NCBI RefSeq assembly: GCF_963678635.1 | Contig: NC_087062.1 | Location: forward strand, 61,919,584 to 61,983,583 | Length of the DNA: 64,000 bases | Direction: 5' to 3' | DNA from: Symsagittifera roscoffensis | Lineage: Eukaryota; Xenacoelomorpha; Acoela; Convolutidae | Shown: positions 37,168 through 47,761 of the stretch, one piece after another | How the letters are laid out: the number at the start of each line of letters is the position of its first letter | Position numbering within the stretch: the first letter of the stretch is position 1 | Notes under the pieces: model-generated | The model's database searches: none | Told to the model about the DNA's origin: nothing | The model's input: only the letters and a program-made list of their open reading frames with translations | Position numbers and translations under genes: made by a program

Positions 37168-39000
37168 TGAAAGAAAGCTGCCCCAAACATACTAGACGAC
37201 TTGATAAAACTGAAAAAGTTCTGGTCCCAGTTGAAGCAGAAGTGACGAAACGAGATCAAAGAAGAGTACAGCGAGCTCCACCAACTCTAACTTAATTCTT
37301 TGCCCCTGGTTTGGGAGCACAAGTAGCGGTTGTCCGAGGTGATTTCAAAAAGAGGAGGCGGAAAAAATAGACCATCGCAGACATGGCGCCGGGAGCAGGC
37401 GAAGTGGGTAGCTGCGGATAGACAGATCAAGGATGACAAGTCGGCCGTACAGTGAGGTTAGTCGCCTTTTGGGATCTACGCTCATAGTGCTTTGTTAGTT
37501 TTTGAGCCTCGTAGCCAGCAGTGCAATGATCAGAGTGCATTTATGATATAACCGAAGTTCCAGATGTTTATTCTCAGAAAAAGACTTGAGTGGGAAACTT
37601 TATTGAATTATAAAAAATTTAACAGTAGCCAAAATTGACTTCAATTTCTGCGAAATGCCTAGATATCAATGAAATAACGAAATTTTTGCGGCTTAAGGTA
37701 CCTAAAAATGGATGTTCTAGTACCAAGCCGTTCACATCTTTCAAATTAAACTACTTAGGACAGAGGTGATTAGTGCAAAATAGGATAGTGATAGGGCAGC
37801 GGATTCTTGGGCAAGATAAGGACACAGTTAGGAGAACAATTGAGGAGAAACTATGGCAATCGGTGAATAATTATGTTCTGCGTCAAGCAAGTGACAGCGC
37901 TTTAGCCACGCACCTCGGTCATTTTTATACAAGTGAGAAGGTAGTTGATTGATAAGACAGACCTCTGGGAAAGATACACAGAAAAGCGGTAAAGGTACTA
38001 GATGAGGTAAAATTGCCGGGATGGCTGGAGGCGTTACTGTCAATGGGGCCTAAACATCCAGTCTGAGACAAGTTCAATGAAATCGGTTTTTTAGTGGACA
38101 GATATTTGTTGTCGGAAACGAAGAAGCATGACATTCTTGGAAAAAAACTATGCGAATTTGTAGCGGCTTCTAAGTGGTACAGAAAGAAAGATGCCAGACT
38201 CTATGTGATATGGGGAGGAAAGCTTGGAAAAATCTCAAAAACAACGAACTAGTGGCGGTACCTTTTGATGATGGAGTTAGGTTTAGCGTCATGAAAAAGA
38301 TACATATGAAGCAAAACTGATCTAATTGCTAGAACCACAGCAGTTTGAGACACATGATAACAAGAATGTTTCAGTTGTTTAAAAAATGGATAAAAAACAT
38401 GTACAAAGAACTACTGGCCTTGAACAAAAAAAATGAGACTACAGATGGCTTTTATGCGAGGTTGAGATTAACTGGTGGTCCACCTGCACAACTTTGTGGA
38501 CTGGCTAAAACATACAAGAAAAGATATACCAGTGCGACCTGTTGTCTCTCCATGAGGGTGCTTTTGAGAAGCGGACGAAAACACTGGCAAAACGCTTTGA
38601 TAAAATTGGGATGCAAATATTGAGACCAATACTGAAACAGTTTTGGATATGATAGAGATGAACAAATATGACTCTGAAGAGAGTATCAATTCCTGGGATG
38701 TGAAGAGCCTGTACACAAATGTTTCATTCAAAAAGGCCATTGACATCAATCTTAAAAAAATTTACAGCCAGAGTGAGCCACATGACTAGTAGCCTTTTGT
38801 ACATGGCTGTTAAAAAATTAAAGTTTTTGTCCATGGCTGTTAGTAATGTCCATTTTAAGTGCAACGACACGTGGTATGTACAGAAGGAGGGATTGGCTAT
38901 GGGTGCATCCCTGGCAGTCATTCTGGCAAACCTTTGGTTGAAGTACTATGAGAAGGTTCTGACTACGAACTTCCCTGAAGAAATGATATCCTAGAAGACA
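37168..39000 (+). mobile_element. Second Penelope-like element relic
   Basis: Plus strand. The N-terminal region has VKVLDEVKLPGWLEALLSMG near 38010, the counterpart of the block at 14400 in the first PLE. RT motifs follow in changing frames: QLCGLAKTYKK (about 38488), SWDVKSLYTNVSF (about 38692), then KCNDTWYVQKEGLAMGASLA and VILANLWLKYYE (about 38857-38950). The sequence stops just after RT motif B. No zinc finger, YVDD or GIY-YIG segment follows, so it is truncated. Confidence 0.82.
37207..37420 (+). repeat. Direct repeat, left copy, at the second PLE
   Basis: Shares GAGTACAGCGAGCTCCACCAA, GGAGCA-AAGTAGCGGTTGTCC and further blocks with 39010-39222. The two copies are about 1.8 kb apart and enclose the PLE RT relic. 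PLEs often carry pseudo-long-terminal repeats formed by partial tandem copies, which would explain this arrangement. Confidence 0.75.
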
Positions 39001-39009
39001 TGAGAACCT

Positions 39010-39222
39010 TGAAAATAGTTTGGTCTCCAAATTGAAGCAGAAGGATCAACACGAGATCAACGAAGAGTACAGCGAGCTCCACCAACAACACGAACTCGAA
39101 CTTAAGCCTTTGCGCCTGGTTTAGGAGCAGAAGTAGCGGTTGTCCGAGCTGATTTCCAAAAGGAGAAGCATCAAGAAAAGACATTCGCAGACCCGGCGCA
39201 GGGCACAGGCGAAATGGGTTTT
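39010..39222 (+). repeat. Direct repeat, right copy, at the second PLE
   Basis: Diverged second copy of 37207-37420. Where it begins, the PLE RT frame ends abruptly (after NFPEEMIS at 38993), so the RT is truncated at the repeat boundary, as expected for a tandem partial PLE copy. Confidence 0.75.
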
Positions 39223-40074
39223 TTAAGAATCTGAGCATATCTAATTAAAAACCCCTGGCAGCAGGCAACTTTCTAAAACAGAGAACATACCTGGCAGAAC
39301 AGATTGCGAGAGATTTTATATATTTTATATTTTATAACAGAATTTATATATTTATTTATATATAAAAAAGTAGCGTCAATTTGCTTGTTTTTATTGAAAA
39401 AAGGAACCCTTATCGAGCTTAATTTTAAACACATCAACACTAAATATCTCCGTTTCATGATTATCACTTCAATATCCAGAAATTTCCAAGTAATTTGACT
39501 GGAATATGTGATAAAGGGACTCCTAACTGTATCAACAGCTATTACGGTTGTTTCGATTTCTGATTACCAAAGAAAAATCAAAAAACGCTTGACTCGATCT
39601 AAAACTTGAAAGGGATTCACTTCCTCAGAATGTTTCCTGAAACCTTCCTTAAGATTAATTTTATTCTACCGATCATACCGCTTCTTCACACTGTCGAAAT
39701 TAGTCCGCTTCTCATTAAAAGACATTGAGCTTGTTAGCACTGTTGAGCGCTAATATTGCAGACACTCTGGGCAGAATAATATTAAACCGATATCCAATCT
39801 AGAACTGGTAAAGTATCAGAAACAAAACATAAATAGCCATTTTGTACCATTCGGTCATAGTTTGAAGCTTACCTTCTTTTGGGGATAAACTCTAATATCA
39901 AAAAAATTGAATTTTCTCGCGACAAATGAATACGGAATTCAAAAATCAGAAGAAAAAAAATTCATAACTGCGGGAAGAACTGATGAAAAATCAATCTGAG
40001 TCAAAATGCTCTTCTTGCCCAACAATGATTAGTTCGAGTAGAGCTGGCTTGTTCCCAATAGAGGGCATCAAGAG
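39223..40074. other. AT-rich spacer, no gene seen
   Basis: Contains a strongly AT-rich patch at about 39320-39370 (TTTATATATTTAT repeats). No motif or coding frame is recognised. Confidence 0.45.
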
Positions 40075-40670
40075 CGATTTCATAGTGTGATGCAAGGGTC
40101 ATTCGGGTATCGTTAACAACTCGTTTAATACTCTAAACGATAAGTATAGAAAGAGCTAGTGTCGGCACCCTCCAATATTTTGAATTGAGCAAAAAGCTTT
40201 ATGGTGTTTCTCTTGAGTGTTTTTGTACCTTATGCAGTTATGGGCTTTTACTTGAGTGGTTGCGCTAAACCAAGGGGGAGCTTAGACCCGGGGTTAGTTA
40301 AGATAAAGGTTTTTGTTGGAATTTGTAAAAAGTGTGTCTTATTATCATAACTCAAAAATCGACAATTTCCGATTTAAGTATAGTATACTATCCGGAAACA
40401 GAATAATAAACAAAAGAGCAAAAATGCGTAAGACCTCATAGTGAACTCAAGAAACGAGGCGATAGGCTTGCCGGATTGGGTTGCGGACTGTAAATAATTT
40501 TTATACATATATCACAAAGGTAACAATCCTAATATATATCCACCACAACAGTGGAAATGTCGAATGGCAACCAGGTGCTAGAGAAGTTTTTCGGACATGG
40601 TAGTTGAAGCCCAGACGGAGTGAGTTTTTTTAGTAGAGATTTTATTTTTTTATCCGGTCCGCCTTTGAAA
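40075..40670 (+). repeat. Inverted-repeat left arm, LTR-like fragment
   Basis: Reverse complement of about 41465-42085. Landmarks: GTGATGCAAGGGTCATT near 40086, GCGCTAAACCAAGGGGGA near 40262, GTAAGACCTCATAGTGAACT near 40430, and CAGGTGCTAGAGAAG near 40573. Because the right arm is part of the LTR-like block of the long minus-strand element, this arm looks like the end of an LTR belonging to a plus-strand relative. Confidence 0.82.
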
Positions 40671-40875
40671 AACCAAATAATTTTTTCTCAATATATCCTT
40701 TTATACTTTAAATAACAACCAGTACTTAGTAAACCGACCAAAACTTTACAATAATAACTCGTTACGAACAGCAAGAAGCAAGAAAAATTACAGACATTTG
40801 CTTATAAGAGACTTTTAATAAGTTCCAATTATTATCATTATGATTATATTTCTTTTCACTAGGATCAATCTTGAG

Positions 40876-41450
40876 TGTGAAGCGTCCTGGAAAGCTAAGA
40901 CAACTACCAAACGTTTTATGGAAATGTTTTTTGAAAAGCTCAAACAATTTCCCAGAGCTAGAATTACTTCAGTCTTGGGAAGTTCAAATAAATGCCCAAC
41001 ACTTGAGGTTTTGGGAAGCTCAAACAACTGCCCAACACTTGTGGTCTTGGGAAGCTCAAACAACTGCCCAGCACTTGAGTTCCTGGATTGTTCAAACAAT
41101 TGCCCAACAGTTGGGTTACTGGGAAGTTCAAACAACTGCCCAAAATTAACATTGTTTGAGTCCTGGAAAGTTCAATCAACTGTCCAACACTTGAGGTCCT
41201 CAAAAGTTCAAACAATTGCCCAACAGTTGGGTTACTGGGAAGATCAAACAACTGCCCAACACATGGGATACAGGGAAGTTAAGACAACTGCCCAATTTTT
41301 GAGATCCTGGTAAGTCCAGGGAAGTTAAGACAACTGCACAACTTTTGAGATCTGGTAAACAGTTCCAAACACTTGAGCTAATCGAGTCCTGGAAATTTCA
41401 CACAAATGCCCTACACTAAATTTGTTTGAACTCTGGGAAGTCAAAACAAT
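40876..41450 (+). repeat. Minisatellite at the centre of the inverted repeat
   Basis: Degenerate units of about 36-45 bp on GGGAAGTTCAAACAACTGCCC plus AACACTTGAGG, the same family as 15211-15860. It lies just after the left arm, as a leader minisatellite would after an LTR. Open frames of about 90-157 codons on both strands are products of the repeat. Confidence 0.82.
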
Positions 41451-41464
41451 TGCCCACCTGCTTG

Positions 41465-42943
41465 AACTTTCAAAGGTGGATCAGACAAAAAAATCTCTTC
41501 TAAAAATCTCACTCCGTAAGGCGCCATTACCATGTCCGAAAACTTTTCTAGCACCTGGATAGCACTCGTTATTTCCCCTGGTGATGTAGATATTGGGACT
41601 GTTACCTTTGTGGCTGATGTAAAGAATTTATTTCCAGTCCCCAACCCGATCCGGCAAGCCTAACCCCTCGCTTCTTGAGTTCACTATGAGGTCTTACGCA
41701 TTTTTCCTCTTTTGTTTTTACTTCTATTTTGGGATGATATAATGTAGTTAAATCGGCAATGGCGATTATAGTGTTGAGTTAGATTAAAAGACCCACTTTT
41801 CACAAATTCCAACAAAAACCACTATCCTAACTAACTCTCTAGTCTAAATTCCCCCCTTGGTTTAGCCGCAACCACTTACTTAAAAACCCTTAAGTGCAGT
41901 GGGTACAAAAATTTTCAAGAAAAACCCCGTAAGGCCTGTTTCCAAGCTCTGTTCAAGTAGAAACCTTCGCTCAAGTCAAAAATGTGGAGATTGCCGATAC
42001 TAGCCACACCTATATTTATCATTTAGAGTATGAAGCGAGTTGTTAACAAAACCCAAATGACCCTTGCATCACAATCTGGTGGTCTTCCTCCAGATTCCTG
42101 TGTCTTCGTGTTTTTGGTTCTCTTGAATTCTTTCACTGTCCACATGGTCACTCTCCCCAGTGAAGCTGTCCAGTTGTTATCCAAAGTTCCAACTTTCACT
42201 GAAAGTCTTTTCAACGCCCCCCATCCCCTATTGGGTGCCTGTCAAACCTTGCTGCTAAGATCGAAGCGATTAGTCTCATTATGAACCAGTATAAGCATAG
42301 TATAAATTATTATAAAAGTCCGATTTACTCAGCCTAGATCTCAACGTCACTATCCGTTTTTTATTTCTTTAGGTTTTTTTTTCTGTTAATTTTTTATCTT
42401 TTCTTGTTTTTTTGTTTCGTTTTCCAATATTTTAACCACTTTTTATCTCCAGTGGCTCCCTCAACTGGGTTACCTAAGCCTTGTATCCGAAAGCGCACCC
42501 GAGACATTTTGCTAAAGTTTCCTAAAAAGCTATCACTGTTTGACCAGAATGCGGACACGCTCCAGTTGAATTATACCACCGACACTATCGAATGGGCATG
42601 TAGACCGGAGCTTGGCCAAGTGGTATTGATCCCCTTGTCGTGATGTCGTAAACACACCCAGGAGCGCCATAAAAACGCAATATATTAGTCGTCCACTTAG
42701 GTCCACTTATGAGGTTGAGATAAATAGGCCCTAAAACTATTGGATCAAGGGTCAGGGTCACTACTTTTTGTCTTTTTGTACCTCAACCTGTCGGAGCCAA
42801 TTCGTTTCACCCAGGACATAGGACATCGAAATTGTGTTACAGCTTAAAGGCTTCTATCAAAATACCCCCCTACTTTAGAAATAATTACATCCCCATGGCT
42901 TGGTCTCCAAATACCTAAAACAAAATAATGCCGTTACAGGGTT
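41465..42943 (-). repeat. LTR-like block at the 3' side of the giant element
   Basis: About 41915-42943 matches about 61840-62970 in the same orientation (shared GATGTCGTAAACAC, CCAGGAGCGCCATAAAAAC, AAATAGGCCCTA-AACTATTGG, CAGCTTAAAGGCT). The two are plainly diverged and carry small indels. The block abuts the assembly gap, so its inner (5') end is hidden. The part at 41465-42085 also forms the right arm of the inverted repeat. A 67-codon minus frame at 41441-41644 is open but unrecognised. Confidence 0.75.
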
Positions 42944-43143
42944 NNNNNNNNNNNNNNNNNNNNNNNNNNNNNNNNNNNNNNNNNNNNNNNNNNNNNNNNN
43001 NNNNNNNNNNNNNNNNNNNNNNNNNNNNNNNNNNNNNNNNNNNNNNNNNNNNNNNNNNNNNNNNNNNNNNNNNNNNNNNNNNNNNNNNNNNNNNNNNNNN
43101 NNNNNNNNNNNNNNNNNNNNNNNNNNNNNNNNNNNNNNNNNNN
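42944..43143. other. Assembly gap (200 N)
   Basis: Exactly 200 N, a standard placeholder length, so the true size is unknown. It hides the C-terminal end of ORF4, any polypurine tract and the start of the 3' LTR. Confidence 0.99.
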
Positions 43144-43545
43144 GAATATTCTCTGGCTGGACACTTCCACCATCGCCATGTGTAGCGGGTAGTGACTTCC
43201 GCACAAGTTGGCCATCATTGACCCTATCAGCGATTTCGCGTTCAATGGCAAGCCATAAGCTTCGCTCAGGGGAAATCCCATTTCCGCCTCAAGACCAACT
43301 TTCCAGCTCCGGATGTGTTTTTGAGTCACCTGCAACACCCCGGGCCATGATTCTACGCTCAACGCCGTCACTAAATGATGTTCAGACTCCAGTCTCTCCA
43401 GTGCCTGCAGACCACACATTCTCGAGAAGAATCCGAGAGCTGTCGCTATATTCACCGTTGTTCTCGCGTAACATTCCGCTATTATTTGCACTTCACTTTT
43501 CTCCCTTTCTGTGATGTCTTCGAACCAAGTGACCAGGTCTTCTTT
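43144..43545 (-). pseudogene. ORF4 C-terminal tail in a shifted frame, cut by the gap
   Basis: In the frame next to ORF4's, translation from about 43545 to the gap reads EDLVTWFEDI, then CYARTTVNIATALGFFSRM, then VGLEAEMGFPLSEAYGLPL. These segments align with the old copy at 31180-31300 and 33535-33600, where the frame is continuous with upstream ORF4. The tail is therefore the real C-terminal coding of ORF4, separated by a single-base deletion at 43541-43550. It stays open to the edge of the gap. Confidence 0.8.
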
Positions 43546-46500
43546 TGAAACGACAGTATTCTGACGCATGACCGTCCATCGCAGATGTGCTCTCCGTTCC
43601 CACACGTCGAATCCAGACAGCTACCCGGCTCCAATTTCTTTGCTGACCCGGGGTCGCTCGTCCTTTCGCTTGGCTCTTGCATCTGGGGTGTGATTAGCTT
43701 ATGTAGCACACTCAACTTCGCCAGATCTTCATCTTCCGTTGGTGCTAACCTCACTCGCTCGGTGGTTTCCTCGATTAGACTCGCATGGGGATGTGGACAC
43801 CAGGAGGGTCTTAGTAGCTTCCATATCACTCCCAAGTTCGTGGTTAACAAGCCATCTCCACCGCCCATGTTCACTTCAACTCTCTTGTTTGAGCGCGGTA
43901 TGCTTATCACCTCTGGTGTTTTCTCAAGAATCAGGCCCAGGCTCGGCCCCTCTTTCTCCACCGCGTCTATCTCCATTATCCTTTCTGTCCAAAACTTCAG
44001 TAGCTCCGCTACCTCATGGTTTCTGTGGGCTCCTCCAGCTTCCGAGTCTAAGAAGGGATTGTAGGCTATTCCCATCACTCCAGACACATATTGGTATTCC
44101 CCCTTCTCACTGAGTCTCGAGTACTGTTCTGACGAGGCCAGGTTACGGTGAACATCATGTTCTTCCTCGAACTTCTTATTAGAGAACCTCCGTACCTCGT
44201 CCAGCTTTCGATGGTTCTCTAAGGATAGTCTGGAACCATCTTCTTTCTCTATTCCTGTACTCTGATATACGTTCAAGATGATCGTTGAGACTCTTCTCTC
44301 CATGGTTTTACTTCCACTTGCTCTCTGGTGGCATGCCAGGATGGTGCTATCAGACATCATTGACATTGTCCATCTCAAGAAACATGTGGCATCTTTTCTC
44401 CTAGCCAGGCTCAAGCCTGAATTGTCCCTGGCCACGTGTTGCATCAGTGCCTGATACACCTCTAGCTTCTTGCTTCCCAACTTCAGCCTGTCATACGAGG
44501 TCAATGTCTCCAACTCTATTCCCACCAGACTCCAGGTGAACATTAATTGTCCCGCAGTTCTAACGAAGGGATTCGCCATTAGTGGCGGTGCTGATGAGGA
44601 TGTTCTCATCGCCTCTTCAAAATGATCCTTCAACAAACTCTGCCAGGGCCTCTTCAGATGACTTGCCATCTCTATCTCATTAACCTCGGCTTTTTGCTGG
44701 GTGGCCCAATTGCGTCGCCTGCGAGCTATTCCACTGTCCAACTTCTTCAAGCAGTCCTCCATTTCCTTCAATGTTTCGAGGGCCACCCACCACGTCCGGG
44801 AAGTGTTCCTCGTCTTGTTCCTCTCCAATGGATCACTCGTCACTTGTTTGCCCATGTCCTGATGTGCCTTCGAGATCCATTCTTTGCCGATCTCCACTTC
44901 CCCTACCTGTCCGTTCGTTGAACCTCTCTTCACGTTTACCTTCTGAGGCTTGAAGTCTTCTTCTGACGTCGAACTGGTGGAAACCTCTATTTCCTTTTCT
45001 ACTTCAAGTGGTTTCCTGAGCTCCGAGCTATTCTTGTATGCCGCCGTCTTGCATCGGGCCAAAACGATGGGCGCCGTCTCTCTCAAGTTTCCTTCCGAAA
45101 CAGCATCCACTGAAGGACTACCCCATCCTTCCACTTCTCTCTTCCTCTTGCGAGTCTTCACATCTCTGCTCGAGGGTGTTGTGGCTATCATCATTGATTC
45201 GACCTCTCCATCCACTCCTTCCAACTCTTGCCTCCCCCCTGCTCGAGCCTTAAGGATATTAGTACTTTTAATCATATTACTAGTCCCAACCTTATCCCTT
45301 TTTATATCATCAACCATTTTATTCACAGTTTTTTGTTTCAGAGTAGAGCTGTCCTCACATTTCTCTTTTCTAGTCTTCGATCGTGCGTTCCTCAGCTCCA
45401 CTAGCTTGTTCAGCAGCTCTTTTCTTGCTTTCTCATCCAGGCCCGTTCCTATCAGGAGCGGTTCCCCGAATCTCACTACTGCGTCCCACAGTTCCTTCTT
45501 GAACTTGTCCAGCGTCGTCTCGCTGCCCACTTCTCGATTGAATTCCTCCAGGAACTCCTGCCAAGCGTCATCCTCGAGAGATCCCAAGAATATGTCCCTG
45601 TTCCCTTCGAACGTGTTCTTCTCCCTTTCCTCCGAGCTCAAGAGTAACATCCCCATATTGAAGGTCTCACCTGCCAATGGCAACTCTAGGTTCTTCCGCG
45701 GGGACGGAATCAGGGGTGGTGTGGCAGTATCTGCCCAATTCTCCTCGCTCAAATCTTTCAACAGCTCTTGAGTGGTGAGCTCCTCCCCTGATGGCCCTGG
45801 TTCAGGCGTGTTCCCCACTTCCATGTCTTCACCAGCTTCACTGAGAGTTTCATCCATACTCTCTTCTTCTGACTCATGTCTCCTTCTCTCGAGAATTTTC
45901 TTAAATCGGTCCTCGACGGGTCCGCTCCTCTTGTCTCCAGGTGTGTCCACGGACAGTGGTGATGGTGTCGCAGGATCCAGCTTTTTGTATTCCGTCAGTG
46001 CTACGTGCAGTTGACCTGCTGCATCTAGTTCTGTTCCTTCCTGTCTTATTTCCACCTGTTCCAAGCCATAGGGCGCCTTATATTTTCTCGTGGCAAATTT
46101 CATGTCGTCCACCAGTGCGACGTGCCCCTCCATCACGATCATCCTGCCATCATCCCATATGGGCAACATGTTCTCAAGTCCCTCCTTCTCAAGAGTTCTC
46201 AAGACCTTCCTCACCTCATACCCTGGGGGCTGCGAACCTCTACTCTTTTTCGCTTGCGTCGTCCACGAGTTTACCTTCATCTCGCTGGTATGGAAGTAGA
46301 CCGCCGCCGTGTAGCCAATGAACAGGGGGTCCCAGCCATCAGTGAAATCCTTCTGCATTTCCTCCGCCGTCATCCTCGCCATTATGGAGGGAACTACCAA
46401 GGGACTATTCATTCCTAAGGTCATCCTCCTGACTATTGGGAATTCAGGCATGGTGGCCGGGAGGATTTCTTTCTCCATTATGGTCTCCAGCTCCCTCTTC

Positions 46501-47729
46501 ACCAGTGCGAAGCACTCCTTCCAGGCAGGAATTCTCAAGATTTCTCGTCCGTCCGCCGTCAATGGGTTCAAGTTCCAGAATTTGGGATACATTTCAATGG
46601 GACCCTCTCGCTTGCCTCCCATTCTACATTGCATTTGACCCCTGAAGTTGCACACTATCAGCTCGGCATCTTTCACCTTTCCAAAGAGTACCGTGTTGCT
46701 CATTCGCGCCCTGAGCACCTCCTGCTGACACCAATTCAGCGCTGTACCATCCAGTACGCTGATGAGACTCAAGTGCGTCACCGAGTGACGATACGTTATC
46801 ACCAGGGGATCTGGAAACGCGTACGTCACTGCTGGACCATAGATGCAGGTCACCACCTCCTCCAGACCTCGGATTATCCCCATTGGGTCCGACCTCATTG
46901 CCAGGCACAGGTCCGTCAACAGAGGCATCCCTCTGTTCGCCTTCTCCCATTCTTCTCTCGAGGTTGGGTTCTCATCTTCACCCGTCATGTATCGATTCTG
47001 CATCATGAGGTATTGCACCAGCAGTGTCTTCAACCCTGCGGCACACTTGTAGGAGCTGGTTTCAATACTCGTGTGGACTCTCCCCATAGACAGAGGTTCT
47101 CCATATTCCATTAACCGATGAAACGACACCAATTCCCCATGGGTCAAGAGTACTAGCGCCAGATACCCATCAACTCGAAGTGTCTCCACTCCTCGACTAA
47201 ACATGTATGCTGGGCCCATGTTGAACAAGTACCTGGGGTAGACCAAATACAGGGCCAAGAGCAGGCTGATGGGCATGCCCAGTATCTCCTGCACGAAGGC
47301 TCCAAAGATAGTCGCCGTGGTACCGAATACTCCTGCCAAGAATTCCTTCTCCCAGCAAGGACTCAAGAACTTGAGAATCTGGTAATCCCTCCGAGTCTTC
47401 AATTCGCCTTTGGCGTGCTCTCTCCAGAACCCTGCGATTGTCACTTCATTGGCGGCCGAGACAAATCTAGCCACCGTCATGTCTCTTACCTCGGCCAGCT
47501 CCAGTTGCTTCTCTAGGAAACTCCAGATTTGTTTCACGAGGAGTGGTGCTTCTTCCCTCGTTTTATTCGTGACGTTCTCCAGCCTTGGTGTCAGGAATGG
47601 CCACCAGCCATTCTCTTGAGTCAAGCGATATTTCATCGATTCTAACTGTTTCTCCGTCTCGACCACATTTCTCCTCTCGTTGCTGGGACCTCTAGACTTG
47701 CTGGTGGAATTTGCGACTTTCACCTCCAT
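43482..47729 (-). CDS. ORF4 of the giant gypsy-type element, unknown function
   Basis: First ATG at 47729 (MEVKVANS), stop at 43482, about 1415 residues. I do not recognise a family. Visible features: a hydrophobic stretch near residues 150-190 (TTATIFGAFVQEI, ISLLLALYLVY), a long globular N-terminal half, a charged low-complexity Ser/Glu centre, and Cys-containing segments near the end. The frame is open upstream of the ATG to about 47815, inside the end of ORF3, and that upstream stretch aligns with the old copy, so the ATG is probably not an ancestral start. The last 30-40 residues before the stop are out of frame relative to the old copy. It lies in the env position but shows no signal peptide, furin-like site or fusion-peptide pattern. 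It could be a structural or RNA-binding polyprotein segment; its function is unknown. Confidence 0.8.
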   Translation of the reverse strand: MEVKVANSTSKSRGPSNERRNVVETEKQLESMKYRLTQENGWWPFLTPRLENVTNKTREEAPLLVKQIWSFLEKQLELAEVRDMTVARFVSAANEVTIAGFWREHAKGELKTRRDYQILKFLSPCWEKEFLAGVFGTTATIFGAFVQEILGMPISLLLALYLVYPRYLFNMGPAYMFSRGVETLRVDGYLALVLLTHGELVSFHRLMEYGEPLSMGRVHTSIETSSYKCAAGLKTLLVQYLMMQNRYMTGEDENPTSREEWEKANRGMPLLTDLCLAMRSDPMGIIRGLEEVVTCIYGPAVTYAFPDPLVITYRHSVTHLSLISVLDGTALNWCQQEVLRARMSNTVLFGKVKDAELIVCNFRGQMQCRMGGKREGPIEMYPKFWNLNPLTADGREILRIPAWKECFALVKRELETIMEKEILPATMPEFPIVRRMTLGMNSPLVVPSIMARMTAEEMQKDFTDGWDPLFIGYTAAVYFHTSEMKVNSWTTQAKKSRGSQPPGYEVRKVLRTLEKEGLENMLPIWDDGRMIVMEGHVALVDDMKFATRKYKAPYGLEQVEIRQEGTELDAAGQLHVALTEYKKLDPATPSPLSVDTPGDKRSGPVEDRFKKILERRRHESEEESMDETLSEAGEDMEVGNTPEPGPSGEELTTQELLKDLSEENWADTATPPLIPSPRKNLELPLAGETFNMGMLLLSSEEREKNTFEGNRDIFLGSLEDDAWQEFLEEFNREVGSETTLDKFKKELWDAVVRFGEPLLIGTGLDEKARKELLNKLVELRNARSKTRKEKCEDSSTLKQKTVNKMVDDIKRDKVGTSNMIKSTNILKARAGGRQELEGVDGEVESMMIATTPSSRDVKTRKRKREVEGWGSPSVDAVSEGNLRETAPIVLARCKTAAYKNSSELRKPLEVEKEIEVSTSSTSEEDFKPQKVNVKRGSTNGQVGEVEIGKEWISKAHQDMGKQVTSDPLERNKTRNTSRTWWVALETLKEMEDCLKKLDSGIARRRRNWATQQKAEVNEIEMASHLKRPWQSLLKDHFEEAMRTSSSAPPLMANPFVRTAGQLMFTWSLVGIELETLTSYDRLKLGSKKLEVYQALMQHVARDNSGLSLARRKDATCFLRWTMSMMSDSTILACHQRASGSKTMERRVSTIILNVYQSTGIEKEDGSRLSLENHRKLDEVRRFSNKKFEEEHDVHRNLASSEQYSRLSEKGEYQYVSGVMGIAYNPFLDSEAGGAHRNHEVAELLKFWTERIMEIDAVEKEGPSLGLILEKTPEVISIPRSNKRVEVNMGGGDGLLTTNLGVIWKLLRPSWCPHPHASLIEETTERVRLAPTEDEDLAKLSVLHKLITPQMQEPSERTSDPGSAKKLEPGSCLDSTCGNGEHICDGRSCVRILSFQKKTWSLGSKTSQKGRKVKCK

Positions 47730-47761
47730 AAACCGGAACCACAGGCTGGCCGTCAACTGGT

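Noticed and set aside
40815-41313. Frames of 92-157 codons on both strands
   Set aside because: They derive from the 36-45 bp minisatellite in the inverted-repeat spacer.
42875-43514. Frames containing long runs of X
   Set aside because: They only bridge the 200-N gap. The part right of the gap on the minus strand was kept as the ORF4 tail.
47730-47756. ORF4 starting at 47756
   Set aside because: The codon there is TTG; the first ATG is at 47729, and comparison with the old copy suggests neither is the ancestral start.
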